Source of the DNA: Actinomycetes bacterium
GTDB taxonomy: Bacteria; Actinomycetota; Actinomycetes; Streptosporangiales; Streptosporangiaceae
Assembly (NCBI GenBank): GCA_021793235.1
Contig: JAJYTD010000008.1
Span: 62,001-126,000 of the forward strand
Direction of reading: 5' to 3'
DNA length: 64,000 nt
Under the pieces are notes generated by a model. That model had not been told where the DNA came from. It saw only the letters and a program-made list of their open reading frames with translations, and did no database searches. This document shows, in pieces, positions 28,301 to 36,357 of this stretch; positions within the stretch are counted from its first letter, which is position 1; every line of letters begins with the position of its first letter. The position numbers were made by a program, and so were the translations under genes.

Positions 28301-28418
28301 CGACGGCGGCCGTGCCGTCGGCGTGGTCAGCCACGTCGCCGATCTGCGCGCGCGCATCACCACCCGCCTCACGGTCACCAAGTCCCCCACCGGCTCCCAC
28401 CTGAAGCAGGTGGGATAG
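25383..28418 (+). CDS. sbcC: Nuclease SbcCD subunit C (SMC-like ATPase)
   Basis: This 1011-residue Rad50-like ATPase is the partner of SbcD. Walker A is GPTGAGKTS near residue 38. Two long, Glu/Arg/Ala-rich coiled coils (about 190-520 and 545-850) flank the zinc hook CPVC at about residue 527. The C-terminal lobe has the signature TLSGGETFICSLSLALGLGD and Walker B TLFVDEGFGTLDE. A small insertion with Gly/Ser/Arg-rich residues (SGQGARRRPGG) lies in the first coil. Length is typical. It is translationally coupled to sbcD. Confidence 0.95.
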   Translation: MLLHTLTVQAFGPFAGTETVDFDRLGAGGLFLIHGPTGAGKTSVLDAVCFALYGRVPGAREDARSPRSNHAPPDRRPEVALEATIRGRRLSITRSPRWQRPKKRGTGTTEEKAKVVVEERVDGQWRGLTNRPDEAGQLISDLLGLSLPQFCQIVLLPQGEFARFLRADARERRDSLERLFSTGVFARVEEWLSEHARGLRSAVEATEAAVVSTADRIAEVGRSPRPDIDGSGQGARRRPGGPSGLDVLVPWAAELASVTAATAHDAELVASDIIGERDRARTAFEQARALQELRDRHADAVRREAALSERAEERRALDRELADAERAAAVVVLLDAEESRRTRMDKAELTADERLTLVAGLVDAPEEAGSPRRTEHDRLRWAERLRRDEIARLESLRGDADRRFALQSEISELDTRIEAAKQELAQCRQRTAELPEQRTRFAAELEEARERTGARDGATAALELARQRQEAARSSAALETELAAADQWRIAAVDADQAAREALLEIQRRRIEGMAAELAASLEAGRPCPVCGSVQHPVPAASSAERPTAEDEEKSQLASEAAREQRISAENAVASLAERLTAARTASGGLGEPEARDLVAEYHRELAEIDAAAARVAHLTEQLGALDAALEEARSRESDLGRELAELTERRAARTEESDRLTERLDTARGDDPDLASRITRIGGEADLLASAAEALDQRAVAAEELHNAEQEARRGLAEAGFADAAQARAAERSADQRRSLRERARAYDDERAAVRAELDDPTLTEAAAHPAPDLPGLQHTLRTAEEAAEAALTWRDRLSQRAGRLADLRAELQTRLFASRPARQRHAVADGLARLAAGTAQDNRENVRLSAYVLAARLERVVDAANDRLTTMSAGRYELRHTVDKAAGDRSHSGGGLGLRVLDAWTGQERDPATLSGGETFICSLSLALGLGDVATQEAGGTGIDTLFVDEGFGTLDEDTLEEVLEVLDSLRDGGRAVGVVSHVADLRARITTRLTVTKSPTGSHLKQVG

Positions 28419-28672
28419 CGGTCGAGGAGGGACTTTCCCGCGGCCTGCCGTATACCTCACCCTTCCCAGCGCGGCTGCGCTACGCCGGCACACCGGCAGG
28501 GCGCCCCGCACGCTGCGGCCCGTCGCCGCGCCCCACCGGGAGAGCCGCGCTTTTCGGTCGGTGCAGGGATTCCTTTCTGTCCAGAACAGCGCTCAGCACC
28601 GAAGCGTTGTCCGAGAGACCGGTCTGTGCTTCTGTCCGGCACGCCGCCTCTTTCGGGAAGGCACAGAGAACG

Positions 28673-29326
28673 ATGGCCATCTCGATCGTCCCTGCTCGAC
28701 CCGAGGCGGCACACCGTGCGGCCGCTGTGCTGCGTTACCCCCCGCGTTCGCTGGTCCTGGTCGGCGGGGTCCCCGGCGCGGGCAAGAGCACACTGCTCAA
28801 CCGGGTCTATGGGCTGGACGGGACCGAGACCGCGACGGCGTGCTCGGCCCAGGGCGTGCGGATCGTCGACTCCCAGCAGTCCCGGAACCTGCTGACGCCC
28901 CGGCTGCGCACGGTCCCCTACCCCGCTTGGCGGTGGGCGGTGCACGTAATGCACCACGTACGGATCGTCCTCGCCCTGCGCAGCGGGAACCCGGTGATCG
29001 TGCACGAGCCCGGGACACGGTGGACCATACGCCGGCTCCTCGCGTGGTACTGCCGGTGCTTCGCGGCCGAGGCGCACCTCGTACTGATCGATGCCGCCCC
29101 GGAGGAGGCCCTGCGCGGCCAGGTCCTGCGCGGACGCCGGGTGACCTCCCGCAGCCACCGCGCGCATACCCGCCGGTGGCGGCGGCTGCTCGCGGCCTGC
29201 GCCAAAGGCCCTGAGGCGGTGGTTCCGGGAGCGCGGTCTCTGGTGCTGCTGGACCGGGAGCAGGCACGGAGGCTGACAGCGGTGGAGTTCACCACCGCCC
29301 TGTCCGGGGCCGCCTCGCGGCAATGA
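28673..29326 (+). CDS. P-loop ATPase or kinase-like protein
   Basis: This 217-residue protein has a Walker A GGVPGAGKSTLLNRV at residues 29-43 and a second acidic strand AHLVLIDAAPEEALRGQ near residue 138. An arginine-rich lid SRSHRAHTRRWRRLL follows, like the lid of zeta-toxin or AAA_33-type kinases. It should bind ATP and may phosphorylate a small molecule; the substrate is unknown. The start ATG at 28673 follows GGGAAGG. It is downstream of sbcC but separated by 254 bases, so I do not assume shared function. Confidence 0.75.
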   Translation: MAISIVPARPEAAHRAAAVLRYPPRSLVLVGGVPGAGKSTLLNRVYGLDGTETATACSAQGVRIVDSQQSRNLLTPRLRTVPYPAWRWAVHVMHHVRIVLALRSGNPVIVHEPGTRWTIRRLLAWYCRCFAAEAHLVLIDAAPEEALRGQVLRGRRVTSRSHRAHTRRWRRLLAACAKGPEAVVPGARSLVLLDREQARRLTAVEFTTALSGAASRQ

Positions 29327-29338
29327 CAGAATGTCAGG

Positions 29339-29758
29339 GTGGATTCGCTGGTCAACATCGCCGTGTTCGGGATTGTCGGCGCCGCCATGATGGCGGCTCT
29401 CGTCGGGCTCCTGCTGGTCGTCAGCAGCCGGGGCTCCGGCAGGGCAACGCCGCTGCTGTTCGGGACGGTATCGGTCGTACTGCTCATCGGGGTTCCGTCG
29501 CTGGCGGCGCTGGACCTGCTGAGCGGCGACCCGGCGGCCGGGGTCGGCCGGGCCTTCCTCGCGGCGTTCTGTGTCGTTGCCGTCATCTACGCCGCCAACG
29601 TCTCCCTGCTGCCGCTCGTCGCCCGGCGCGCGGCAGCCGCCCGGGGCGGCCCCCTGAGCGCGGAACTGCGCCTCTCCCCCGCCATACTCGTCGGCGGTCT
29701 GCTGATTTGCGCGCTCCTCGGTCTGGTCGGCGCCGGGCTGGCGACCGTCGTCAGCTGA
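29339..29758 (+). CDS. Small integral membrane protein
   Basis: This 139-residue protein has four hydrophobic segments: about residues 5-28, 38-58, 68-92 and 113-135. It starts at GTG 29339, 12 bases after the previous gene, so co-transcription with the P-loop protein gene is likely. Its stop overlaps the convergent oxidoreductase gene by 8 bases. I recognise no family. Confidence 0.7.
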   Translation: MDSLVNIAVFGIVGAAMMAALVGLLLVVSSRGSGRATPLLFGTVSVVLLIGVPSLAALDLLSGDPAAGVGRAFLAAFCVVAVIYAANVSLLPLVARRAAAARGGPLSAELRLSPAILVGGLLICALLGLVGAGLATVVS

Positions 29759-30686
29759 GTACCGCGGCCTCTTCCGCTTCTCCGCTCTCCCCGGCGCTCC
29801 TGCGCACTGCGGGGATGACCTCGGCGAGGGGGTCCCGGTACGGCCCGTGGGTGCAGATGTAGCTGAAGCCGAACCGCTCCCGGGCGGCCAGCAGCTCCGC
29901 AGCGATCTCATCGACGGTGCCCACGAGGACGTAAGGGGAGTCCAGGACCGCACGGGCGGTATCGAGGCCGCTCTCGCCGTAGAGTTCCGCCAGTTCGGCG
30001 GCCTTCTTCTCGGCGTCGTCGGTGATGAACACGCCCTGGATCAGCACGTTGAACTCCAGGGCGTCGGCGCGAGAGCCCGCGCGCGTGCGGACGAACTCGA
30101 CCCGCCGCAGTGTCTCCTCGACTCCGGCCAGGCGGAACGTGCCCATCTTCGCTCCCTTGACCTGGGTGATGCCGCCGAAGCCGATGATGTCGGCGTGCCG
30201 TGCGGCCAGATCCAGCGCACGCTCCCCGTGCCCGCCGATCAGCAGCGGGGGCCGCGGCACCTGGTGCGGCAGCGGCTGCTGGCCGTCCTCGGCGAACAGC
30301 CGGTCCAGCTCACCGATGCTCTGCTCCAGGCGCTCCATGCGCTCTGCGTGTGTCCGCCAGGGGATCCCGGCGCTCTCGAACTCCGATTTCATGTACCCGC
30401 CGCCGAGGCCGAGCTCCAGGCGCCCGCCGGAGACCCGGTCCACGGTGGCGGCTTCCCTGGCCAGCATCGCCGGGTTCCAGAATTCGTTGTTGACGACCAG
30501 AGTGCCCAGCCGCACCCGCGTCGTGGCCGCTGCTGCGGCGGCGAGCATCGCGAACGGAGACGGCGCACCGAGGTGGTCGGGCGCGAGGATGGCGTCGTAG
30601 CCCAGTTCCTCGCTGCTCCGGCAGAAGTCCGTCCAGCGGTCGATCTCCAATTGACCGAAATTGACTCCGAACCGAAATTTCGTCAT
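29751..30686 (-). CDS. LLM-class F420-dependent oxidoreductase
   Basis: This 311-residue luciferase-like barrel protein begins MTKFRFGVNFGQ and contains DAILAPDHLGAPSPFAML, RVRLGTLVVNNEFWNPAML and GGRLELGLGGGYMKSEFES, typical of the MSMEG_2516-like F420 group. DIIGFGGITQVKGAK and a C-terminal YVLVGTVDEIAAELL follow. I use the ATG at 30686; the upstream frame adds 11 less likely residues. It is the second F420 enzyme of this class in the window. The substrate is unknown. Confidence 0.85.
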   Translation of the reverse strand: MTKFRFGVNFGQLEIDRWTDFCRSSEELGYDAILAPDHLGAPSPFAMLAAAAAATTRVRLGTLVVNNEFWNPAMLAREAATVDRVSGGRLELGLGGGYMKSEFESAGIPWRTHAERMERLEQSIGELDRLFAEDGQQPLPHQVPRPPLLIGGHGERALDLAARHADIIGFGGITQVKGAKMGTFRLAGVEETLRRVEFVRTRAGSRADALEFNVLIQGVFITDDAEKKAAELAELYGESGLDTARAVLDSPYVLVGTVDEIAAELLAARERFGFSYICTHGPYRDPLAEVIPAVRRSAGESGEAEEAAVLS

Positions 30687-30814
30687 GGGGAAACCCAACC
30701 CGAATTCCGGCTCGGGCACCAGAGGCTTACGCCGGAAACGAAAAGATTCCGCTCTCGGCTCACGCCTGTGGCGGCACGCCCGGCCGCCCGCACTGGTGGA
30801 ACGGCGTTTTCCCG

Positions 30815-32854
30815 CTAGTACTGCTTCGATCTCCGGTCGAGTTCTTGGAGATAGGCGTTGTAGGCGTCCATATCGGCGTCGTCGGAGCCGCCCCGCCTGC
30901 TGTGCCGTTCGCGGCGCCGCTCGGTCCGCTCCTCATCGCGCGACCACTGCACGGACAGGGCGACCATCACGAGCAGGGTGGGCACTTCACCGACCGCCCA
31001 GGCGATACCGCCGCCCATGTACTGGTCTTCGGCGAGCCCCTCGTTCCACGGCACGTCGAACTGCCCGTAGTACTCCATGGCCAGCGGGGCTGACTGCATC
31101 ATGATGGTGATGCCGAAGAACGCGTGCACTCCCATGGCCGCCAGCAGCAGCACGATCCGCAGCAGGTAGGGCATCTTGCGCGGCGCCGGGTCCACCCCCA
31201 CGATGATCCAGTAGAAGAGGAAGCCCGTGAGCAGGAAGTGGATGTTCATGAAGATGTGGCCGAGGTGGTCGTTCATGAGCACCCCGAACATCGGGGTGAA
31301 GTAGAGCGCGTAGGGGCTGAGCACGAACAGCGGCACGGCCACGGCCGGATGCGTCACGAACCGGGAGTAGCGGCTCTGCAGGAGGGCGTTGAGCCATTCC
31401 CGCGGTCCCCGGTCGCCGCGCTGTTCGGCGGGTTTGAACGCGCGCAGAGCCAGAGTCACGGGAGCGCCGAGGACCAGGAGAATGGGGATCAGCATCGACA
31501 GCAGCATGTGCTGGAGCATGTGGGTGCTGAAGAGCAGCATCGCGTAGGTACCGAAACCGCTGAGCAGGACCGCGACGATGCAGACCAGCCCGGCAACCCA
31601 GGCGACGCTGCGGCCCCAGGGCCAGGTGTCGCCGCGTCGCCTCAGCCGGACGACGCCGGCGGCGTACAACCCGCCCATGACCACCACGGCCATGATGAAG
31701 AAGAGGTCGGGCCGCCACAGCGTGAGCAGCGTCGTCGCGCTCATCGGCGGGGGCATGGGAAAGCCCAGCAGCAGGGTGACCCGGTCGATGGTGCCCTCGG
31801 CCGGCGGAGGCGGTGCGGTCCGGCTCAACGCGGCGGACAGCCCCATGACGGTGGCCATGATCGCGATCTCTACTCCGGCGAGGCGGATGAACAGGCTGCG
31901 CCCGCCGGCTTCGGCGATCCGGGGGATGGTCGAGCGACGGTGCACCCAGCCGACGAATCCCAATGCGGCGAAGAGCACGATCTTGACCAGCATGATCAGG
32001 CCGTAGGAGGTGGTGAACAGTTCCAGCACCCCGTAGAGGCGGCTGATGGCGCTGGCGGTGCCGCCGATGGCGACGCCGATGTAGGCCCACAGTGCGATGC
32101 GGCTGAACCGCCGGGCCGCCACGGGGGCGTGCTCGCCCGTGGAGCGCAGGCCGTGGAAGGTGACGGCGACCAGCCCGCCCACCCACACCGAGACCGCGAT
32201 CACGTGCAGGGCGAGGCCGGTGATGGCGAGTTCGTGGTTTCCCGATGAGGCCGAATGCCCGGTGAGAGCGGGAGGCACCAGCCCGGCGAAAGCCACGGCC
32301 AGCAGCGCGAAGGCGCCGGTGGCCGAATCGGTGGTGCGGCCGAACAGCGCGACCGCGGTGGCCAGCAGGATCACGACCATCAGTCCGATGCCTTGCGCGA
32401 CCGACCCGGCGTAGCTGGTGAGCTGGTTGCCCACGACCTCGGAAAGCCGCAGCCCGAACAGGTCGGAGAGCTGGAAGACCAGCTTCGCCGCCGCGGCGAC
32501 GGCCCAGGCCAGGCCGGTCCAGGAGGCGGCCCGGACATAGGACAGGGCCTGCTTGCCGAGGACGCCCTTGTCCGAGGGAAGCAGGAAAGTAGCGAGCAGC
32601 AGCAGACCGATCGTGAGGACCGCGGTAACGTCCACCGCCACCGTGGCCACGGGCAGGCCCCATCGTGTCAGCGGTCCGGCATCGGGCAGGCCGGGGATGA
32701 CCCGGGCGGTCACCGTTCCTCCGGCGACCAGGGCGATGATCAGCGCGATCAGACACGCGGCAGTGGAGGCGACGGCGATCACGATCGCCGTGTCGCTACC
32801 GTTGTGCGGGCGGGTCCGGGTCTGGCTGCTATCAGGGGGAGCCACGCGTGTCAC
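30815..32854 (-). CDS. CopD-CtaG fusion: copper transport and cytochrome oxidase assembly
   Basis: This 679-residue polytopic membrane protein is a fusion. Residues 20-330 form a CopD-like domain of about nine helices (GHSASSGNHELAITGLALHVIAVSVWVGGL carries its conserved region). Residues 375-650 form a CtaG/caa3-type domain of about seven helices with AMLLFSTHMLQHMLLS, DHLGHIFMNIHFLLTGFLFYWI and GVHAFFGITIMMQ, whose histidines are expected copper ligands. The fusion is common in actinobacteria and is linked to copper delivery to the aa3 oxidase. The start is GTG. A 40-residue membrane protein gene lies just upstream on the same strand. Confidence 0.9.
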   Translation of the reverse strand: MTRVAPPDSSQTRTRPHNGSDTAIVIAVASTAACLIALIIALVAGGTVTARVIPGLPDAGPLTRWGLPVATVAVDVTAVLTIGLLLLATFLLPSDKGVLGKQALSYVRAASWTGLAWAVAAAAKLVFQLSDLFGLRLSEVVGNQLTSYAGSVAQGIGLMVVILLATAVALFGRTTDSATGAFALLAVAFAGLVPPALTGHSASSGNHELAITGLALHVIAVSVWVGGLVAVTFHGLRSTGEHAPVAARRFSRIALWAYIGVAIGGTASAISRLYGVLELFTTSYGLIMLVKIVLFAALGFVGWVHRRSTIPRIAEAGGRSLFIRLAGVEIAIMATVMGLSAALSRTAPPPPAEGTIDRVTLLLGFPMPPPMSATTLLTLWRPDLFFIMAVVVMGGLYAAGVVRLRRRGDTWPWGRSVAWVAGLVCIVAVLLSGFGTYAMLLFSTHMLQHMLLSMLIPILLVLGAPVTLALRAFKPAEQRGDRGPREWLNALLQSRYSRFVTHPAVAVPLFVLSPYALYFTPMFGVLMNDHLGHIFMNIHFLLTGFLFYWIIVGVDPAPRKMPYLLRIVLLLAAMGVHAFFGITIMMQSAPLAMEYYGQFDVPWNEGLAEDQYMGGGIAWAVGEVPTLLVMVALSVQWSRDEERTERRRERHSRRGGSDDADMDAYNAYLQELDRRSKQY

Positions 32855-32879
32855 TCCGTCAGGGTCGTAGATGCCGGGA

Positions 32880-33002
32880 TCAGGGGCGATGTCGGATCAC
32901 CACGGCGGCGATGACCGCGCCGACCAGAAGCCCCGCTCCGCCCCACAGCCATGGCGCGTTCTCCGCGGCCACGCCTTGGGCGAGGAGACCTGCGAGCTCC
33001 AT
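32880..33002 (-). CDS. 40-residue single-helix membrane protein
   Basis: Translation from ATG at 33002 gives a 40-residue protein: a short N-terminus MELAGLLAQG, then NAPWLW, then one hydrophobic helix (GAGLLVGAVIAAVVI, residues 22-36) and a basic end RHRP before TGA. GAGGTGGTG lies upstream as a plausible ribosome site. Third codon positions are almost all G or C. It ends 25 bases before the CopD-CtaG start on the same strand, so a shared transcript is likely. It may be a small accessory subunit of the oxidase assembly system; that is inference. Confidence 0.6.
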   Translation of the reverse strand: MELAGLLAQGVAAENAPWLWGGAGLLVGAVIAAVVIRHRP

Positions 33003-33434
33003 CGCGGACACCACCTCAGAGCCAGGGTAAACCGTCGACTACAGCATGTCGGACATACCGGTCGCAACGACCAGACTCAGGACACGCCGCCGTCCCCGGA
33101 GTCGGCGGACCCGCACCGAGTCGTCTGCGGCCGCGGGGATCCTCCACCGAAATCCGGACTCCAGCCGCGCCCAGATGCCATCCTGGGCGGAACCGCCGTC
33201 CTCTTCCCGAAAGTCGCCCGGATATCGGCCAGATATTCACTTAATACCGGATAAGCACTGTTTCCACAGGCGGCTCCGGCGATAAAGAACGACGATAGTG
33301 GTTCAGGAACCCGTTCGCGGTACAGTCTGCAAACCGAAACGCCGGGCCACGAGCCCAGCCCGATCTATTTCCATAATTCCAACGGGGCCCACATCGCACA
33401 CCAACACGGCCATTTGACTATGAAGGGGATGCCG
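33003..33434. other. Intergenic region before the allantoinase-like gene
   Basis: About 430 bases carry no supported gene. The right part (33230-33420) is less GC-rich, and GATAGT near 33293 could be a -10 box for the allantoinase-like gene. The AAGGGG ribosome site of that gene lies at 33423-33428. Confidence 0.4.
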
Positions 33435-34745
33435 ATGCCCCAATTCGATACCGTCATCCGTTCGCAGCGCGTCGTCACCCAGGAGGGGGTGGTACCGGCC
33501 GCGGTCGGCATCCGCAGTGGGCGCGTTACCGCTGTCTGCTCCTATGATGCTCCGCTGTGCAGCGACCGGGAGACCGACCTGGGCACCGTGGCCCTCCTCC
33601 CCGGCGGCATCGACCTGGACGTCACCGTCCAGCCGCCCGGCCGACCGCTCCGGGAAGGGTATGCGGCGACCGACACGGCCGCGCTCCGCGGCGGGGTGAC
33701 GACCATGGTCATCACCCCGGCCCCGGCAGACCCCGCGATCACCCGGCTCGTGGCGCTGGACACCCATGCGACGGCCGCCGCCAAGACCACCGCGCACGTT
33801 GTGTTCCTCGGTGGCATCACCGCCCGCAGTACACCCGCCGACCTGGCCGATCTACGGGCGGCGGGCGCGGCGGGCTTCCACTGCTCGCTTTCCGGCGAAG
33901 GACCCGGCGCCTTTGTGGACGACACCCGGTTGCACAAGGCGATGGCGGAGGCGGCCGCCATGGAGGTACCGCTGTTCGTCCACGCCGAGGACGCGCGTGA
34001 ACTGGTCACGCCGGCGCGGGCGGGCAACAGCGCGTTCCTGGCGTCGCGGCCGCCCCGCGCGGAGCGACGCGGACTGGAGCGGGTCGTCGCCGCGGCACGG
34101 GCGACGGGGGCCCGCACGCACGTCTCGCCCTTCACGGCGGCCGAGTGCGCGGCGGTTCTGGCCGCGGCACGCGCCATCGGGGTCCCCATCACCGCCCACA
34201 CCTGTCCGCACTACCTGTGCCTGCCCGCCGAGCACGTCCCTGACGATTCTCCGGCCCACCGCTGCCGTCCGCCGCTCCGTTCCGGCGCCAACCGGGACGC
34301 CCTGTGGCGGGCCCTGCTGTCGACGGAGGACTCCGCCATCACCACGATCGGATCGGGGCACCGGCCGGGCACCGGTGTCGCAGCGCTCCCCTGGACACTT
34401 CCGGCTCTGTGGACGGCGGCCGCCCGACGCGGCCGCGGCCTGGCCGACCTGGTCCGCTGGACCGCTGCCGCCCCGGCGGAGCTGATACGTCTGCACGCCA
34501 AAGGCCGTATCGCCTCCGGGTACGACGCCGACCTGGTGGCTTTCGACACCGCCGCGCAGCAGACGGTCCCCGCCGACGATCCGGGCCCCTACGCCGGCAG
34601 GAGCCTCAACGGCCGGATCACGCGTACCTGGGTCGGCGGCCGTGACGCGTTCCCCCCCGAAGAGGGCTCTTACGCGCTGTCAGAACGGCGCGAAATCCCC
34701 ATTCATGCCGGCGATGGCCGACCCGGTGCGCAACAGTGGGGGTGA
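33435..34745 (+). CDS. Allantoinase/dihydroorotase-like protein lacking the metal site
   Basis: This 436-residue protein aligns throughout with allantoinase of the amidohydrolase superfamily: VIRSQRVVTQEG, LLPGGID, GGVTTMV, FVHAED, TCPHYL, RPPLRSGANRDALW and KGRIASGYDADLV. Five of the six expected metal ligands are changed. The HxH motif reads D62-V-T64, the carboxylated lysine position is H149 in GAAGFHCSL, the histidine of the HVLHLS segment is P232, and the aspartate of the SDHxP segment is G308. Only H183 remains. Catalysis of the usual kind seems impossible, while the fold-defining segments persist. The start ATG at 33435 has AAGGGG six bases upstream. A second apparently inactive enzyme gene follows on the same strand. 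Confidence 0.85.
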   Translation: MPQFDTVIRSQRVVTQEGVVPAAVGIRSGRVTAVCSYDAPLCSDRETDLGTVALLPGGIDLDVTVQPPGRPLREGYAATDTAALRGGVTTMVITPAPADPAITRLVALDTHATAAAKTTAHVVFLGGITARSTPADLADLRAAGAAGFHCSLSGEGPGAFVDDTRLHKAMAEAAAMEVPLFVHAEDARELVTPARAGNSAFLASRPPRAERRGLERVVAAARATGARTHVSPFTAAECAAVLAAARAIGVPITAHTCPHYLCLPAEHVPDDSPAHRCRPPLRSGANRDALWRALLSTEDSAITTIGSGHRPGTGVAALPWTLPALWTAAARRGRGLADLVRWTAAAPAELIRLHAKGRIASGYDADLVAFDTAAQQTVPADDPGPYAGRSLNGRITRTWVGGRDAFPPEEGSYALSERREIPIHAGDGRPGAQQWG

Positions 34746-35007
34746 GAGCGATGGCGCCGAGGAGGAACCCGCGCCGACGTATCCGAGGAGCCGAGACCCG
34801 CGAGTGCCGGGTGGCCATAACGCCGGCGCCCACGGCCGCACATCGCGCACGGCCGCGGGGCACGGCCGTCCTGGCTCCGTGTGTCCTGGGCCGTCCGGAA
34901 CAAAGGCCGCGGCGCTGTCCAGCGTGACCGGGCCGCAGGGAGAGGATATTTTCGAGTGAAGAGGATGATCCTTCTTTCGGCCCCGGTCTTGTGGAGGCGG
35001 TGCACGC

Positions 35008-36171
35008 GTGTCACGCACGGAACCGGCAACGTTCACGCGGGTCGCGAGCATCGACGCGACCCTGGTGCGGCTACCGCTGGTCCATCCCAGGTCGCGCGGT
35101 GCCGCCGCCGACCCGCGCCCCCGTTTCGCCCGGCACGCCCTGGTCCGTGTGGCCGACGACCGCGGAACCAGCGGCTGGGGGGAGATCCCGCTGGCCGAGC
35201 CGACCCGATGGCGGGCGCTCGTGGAGTGTTTCGCGCCTGCCCTGCTCCGGCACTCCTGGCACCGCCCCACCGAGGCCGCCGGGGCCTGGGCCCACCTTCC
35301 CCGGTGCCCCTCTGTGGCGGCCGCGCTGGACACCGCCTGCTGGGACCTGTGGAGCAGGCAGCGCGGTGCCCCCTTGTCCCATGCCCTGGGCGGGGCCCGC
35401 ACCGCCATCACCGCGGGCGTCACCGTGGGGCGCCAGCCGTCCCTCGACTCGCTGGTGCGGGAGGTCAACCGGCAGGTCGGCAGCGGCTTCCGGCGTATCC
35501 GGCTGGAGATCGGCCCGGGATGGGACATCGAGGTCGTGCGCGCCGTCCAGGACAGCTACCCGTTCCTGGTCCTCCAGGTGGACGCGCGCGGACGCTACAC
35601 CGAGGACCCCGCCGATCTGGCGGCGCTGCGCGCGCTCGACGACTACGGCCTGCTCGCCATCGAGCAGCCCTTTCCCGACAGCGATCTGGCGGCGCACGCC
35701 CGGCTGTGCCGTGATCTGCATACGCCGATCGCCCTGAGCACGTCGATCGACTCGCTGGAGACGCTCGACGAGGCCATCCGCCTGGAGGCGGCCAGGTCGC
35801 TCAACCTGCGCGCGGTGCCCTTGGGCGGGCTGACACCGGCACGCCGCGCCCACGACCGTGCGGCCGACGCGGGCTGGAACGTGTGGTGCGGATCAGACAC
35901 CGAATCGGGTGTCGGCCGCGCCGCCGCTGTCGCGCTGGCTTCCCTTCCGGGTATCACACTGCCCAGCGAAATGCCCGGTGCGGGCGGGTACTTCGCCCGT
36001 GACCTGGTACGGCCGCCGGTTCGCGCGCACGACGGCATCGTCCCGGTCCCGCTGCTCAAGCCGGGGCTGGGCCACGATATCGACCGGAAGACGCTGCGGG
36101 ACCTGGCGGTCGACTCCGTCTCCCTCTCCCAGCAGGACCGCGGTCCGTCCCGGCCGGAGCATTCGCCCTGA
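35008..36171 (+). CDS. Enolase-superfamily protein (OSBS/NSAR-like) lacking catalytic residues
   Basis: This 387-residue protein aligns well with o-succinylbenzoate synthase/N-succinylamino acid racemase: SVAAALDTACWDLW, GPGWDIEVVRAV, VLQVDA, LLAIEQPFPDSDL, NVWCGSDTESGVGRAAAVALASLP. The KxK motif (expected KLKI) reads R165-L-E167, the second catalytic lysine is R268, and the metal ligand in LDES is S244 (LSTS). Metal ligands D192 and E219 remain. The acid-base pair is therefore gone, so the protein should not catalyse the usual proton transfer. The start is GTG at 35008 with GGAGG ten bases upstream. It follows the allantoinase-like gene by 262 bases. Confidence 0.85.
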   Translation: MSRTEPATFTRVASIDATLVRLPLVHPRSRGAAADPRPRFARHALVRVADDRGTSGWGEIPLAEPTRWRALVECFAPALLRHSWHRPTEAAGAWAHLPRCPSVAAALDTACWDLWSRQRGAPLSHALGGARTAITAGVTVGRQPSLDSLVREVNRQVGSGFRRIRLEIGPGWDIEVVRAVQDSYPFLVLQVDARGRYTEDPADLAALRALDDYGLLAIEQPFPDSDLAAHARLCRDLHTPIALSTSIDSLETLDEAIRLEAARSLNLRAVPLGGLTPARRAHDRAADAGWNVWCGSDTESGVGRAAAVALASLPGITLPSEMPGAGGYFARDLVRPPVRAHDGIVPVPLLKPGLGHDIDRKTLRDLAVDSVSLSQQDRGPSRPEHSP

Positions 36172-36357
36172 CACGGATCCCGCGAGCGCCCCTACACGTC
36201 CGGGGGCGGTCTCTTGGCGCGGGTCGAGGGGCTTCTGCCAACGGATACCGCCGCGCCGGGCCGCGATGTGGCCGACCCCGGTCGGCGCCTTCTCTTGCCG
36301 CTGCGGCCGCCTTTCGGGAATGATCATGGTCCCGGGCAGTCGGCAGGGAGGGCAGTG

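Noticed and set aside
26660-28672. Arg/Gly-rich plus-strand frame overlapping sbcC
   Set aside because: It is an alternative frame of sbcC; only its end from 28673 is a real gene.
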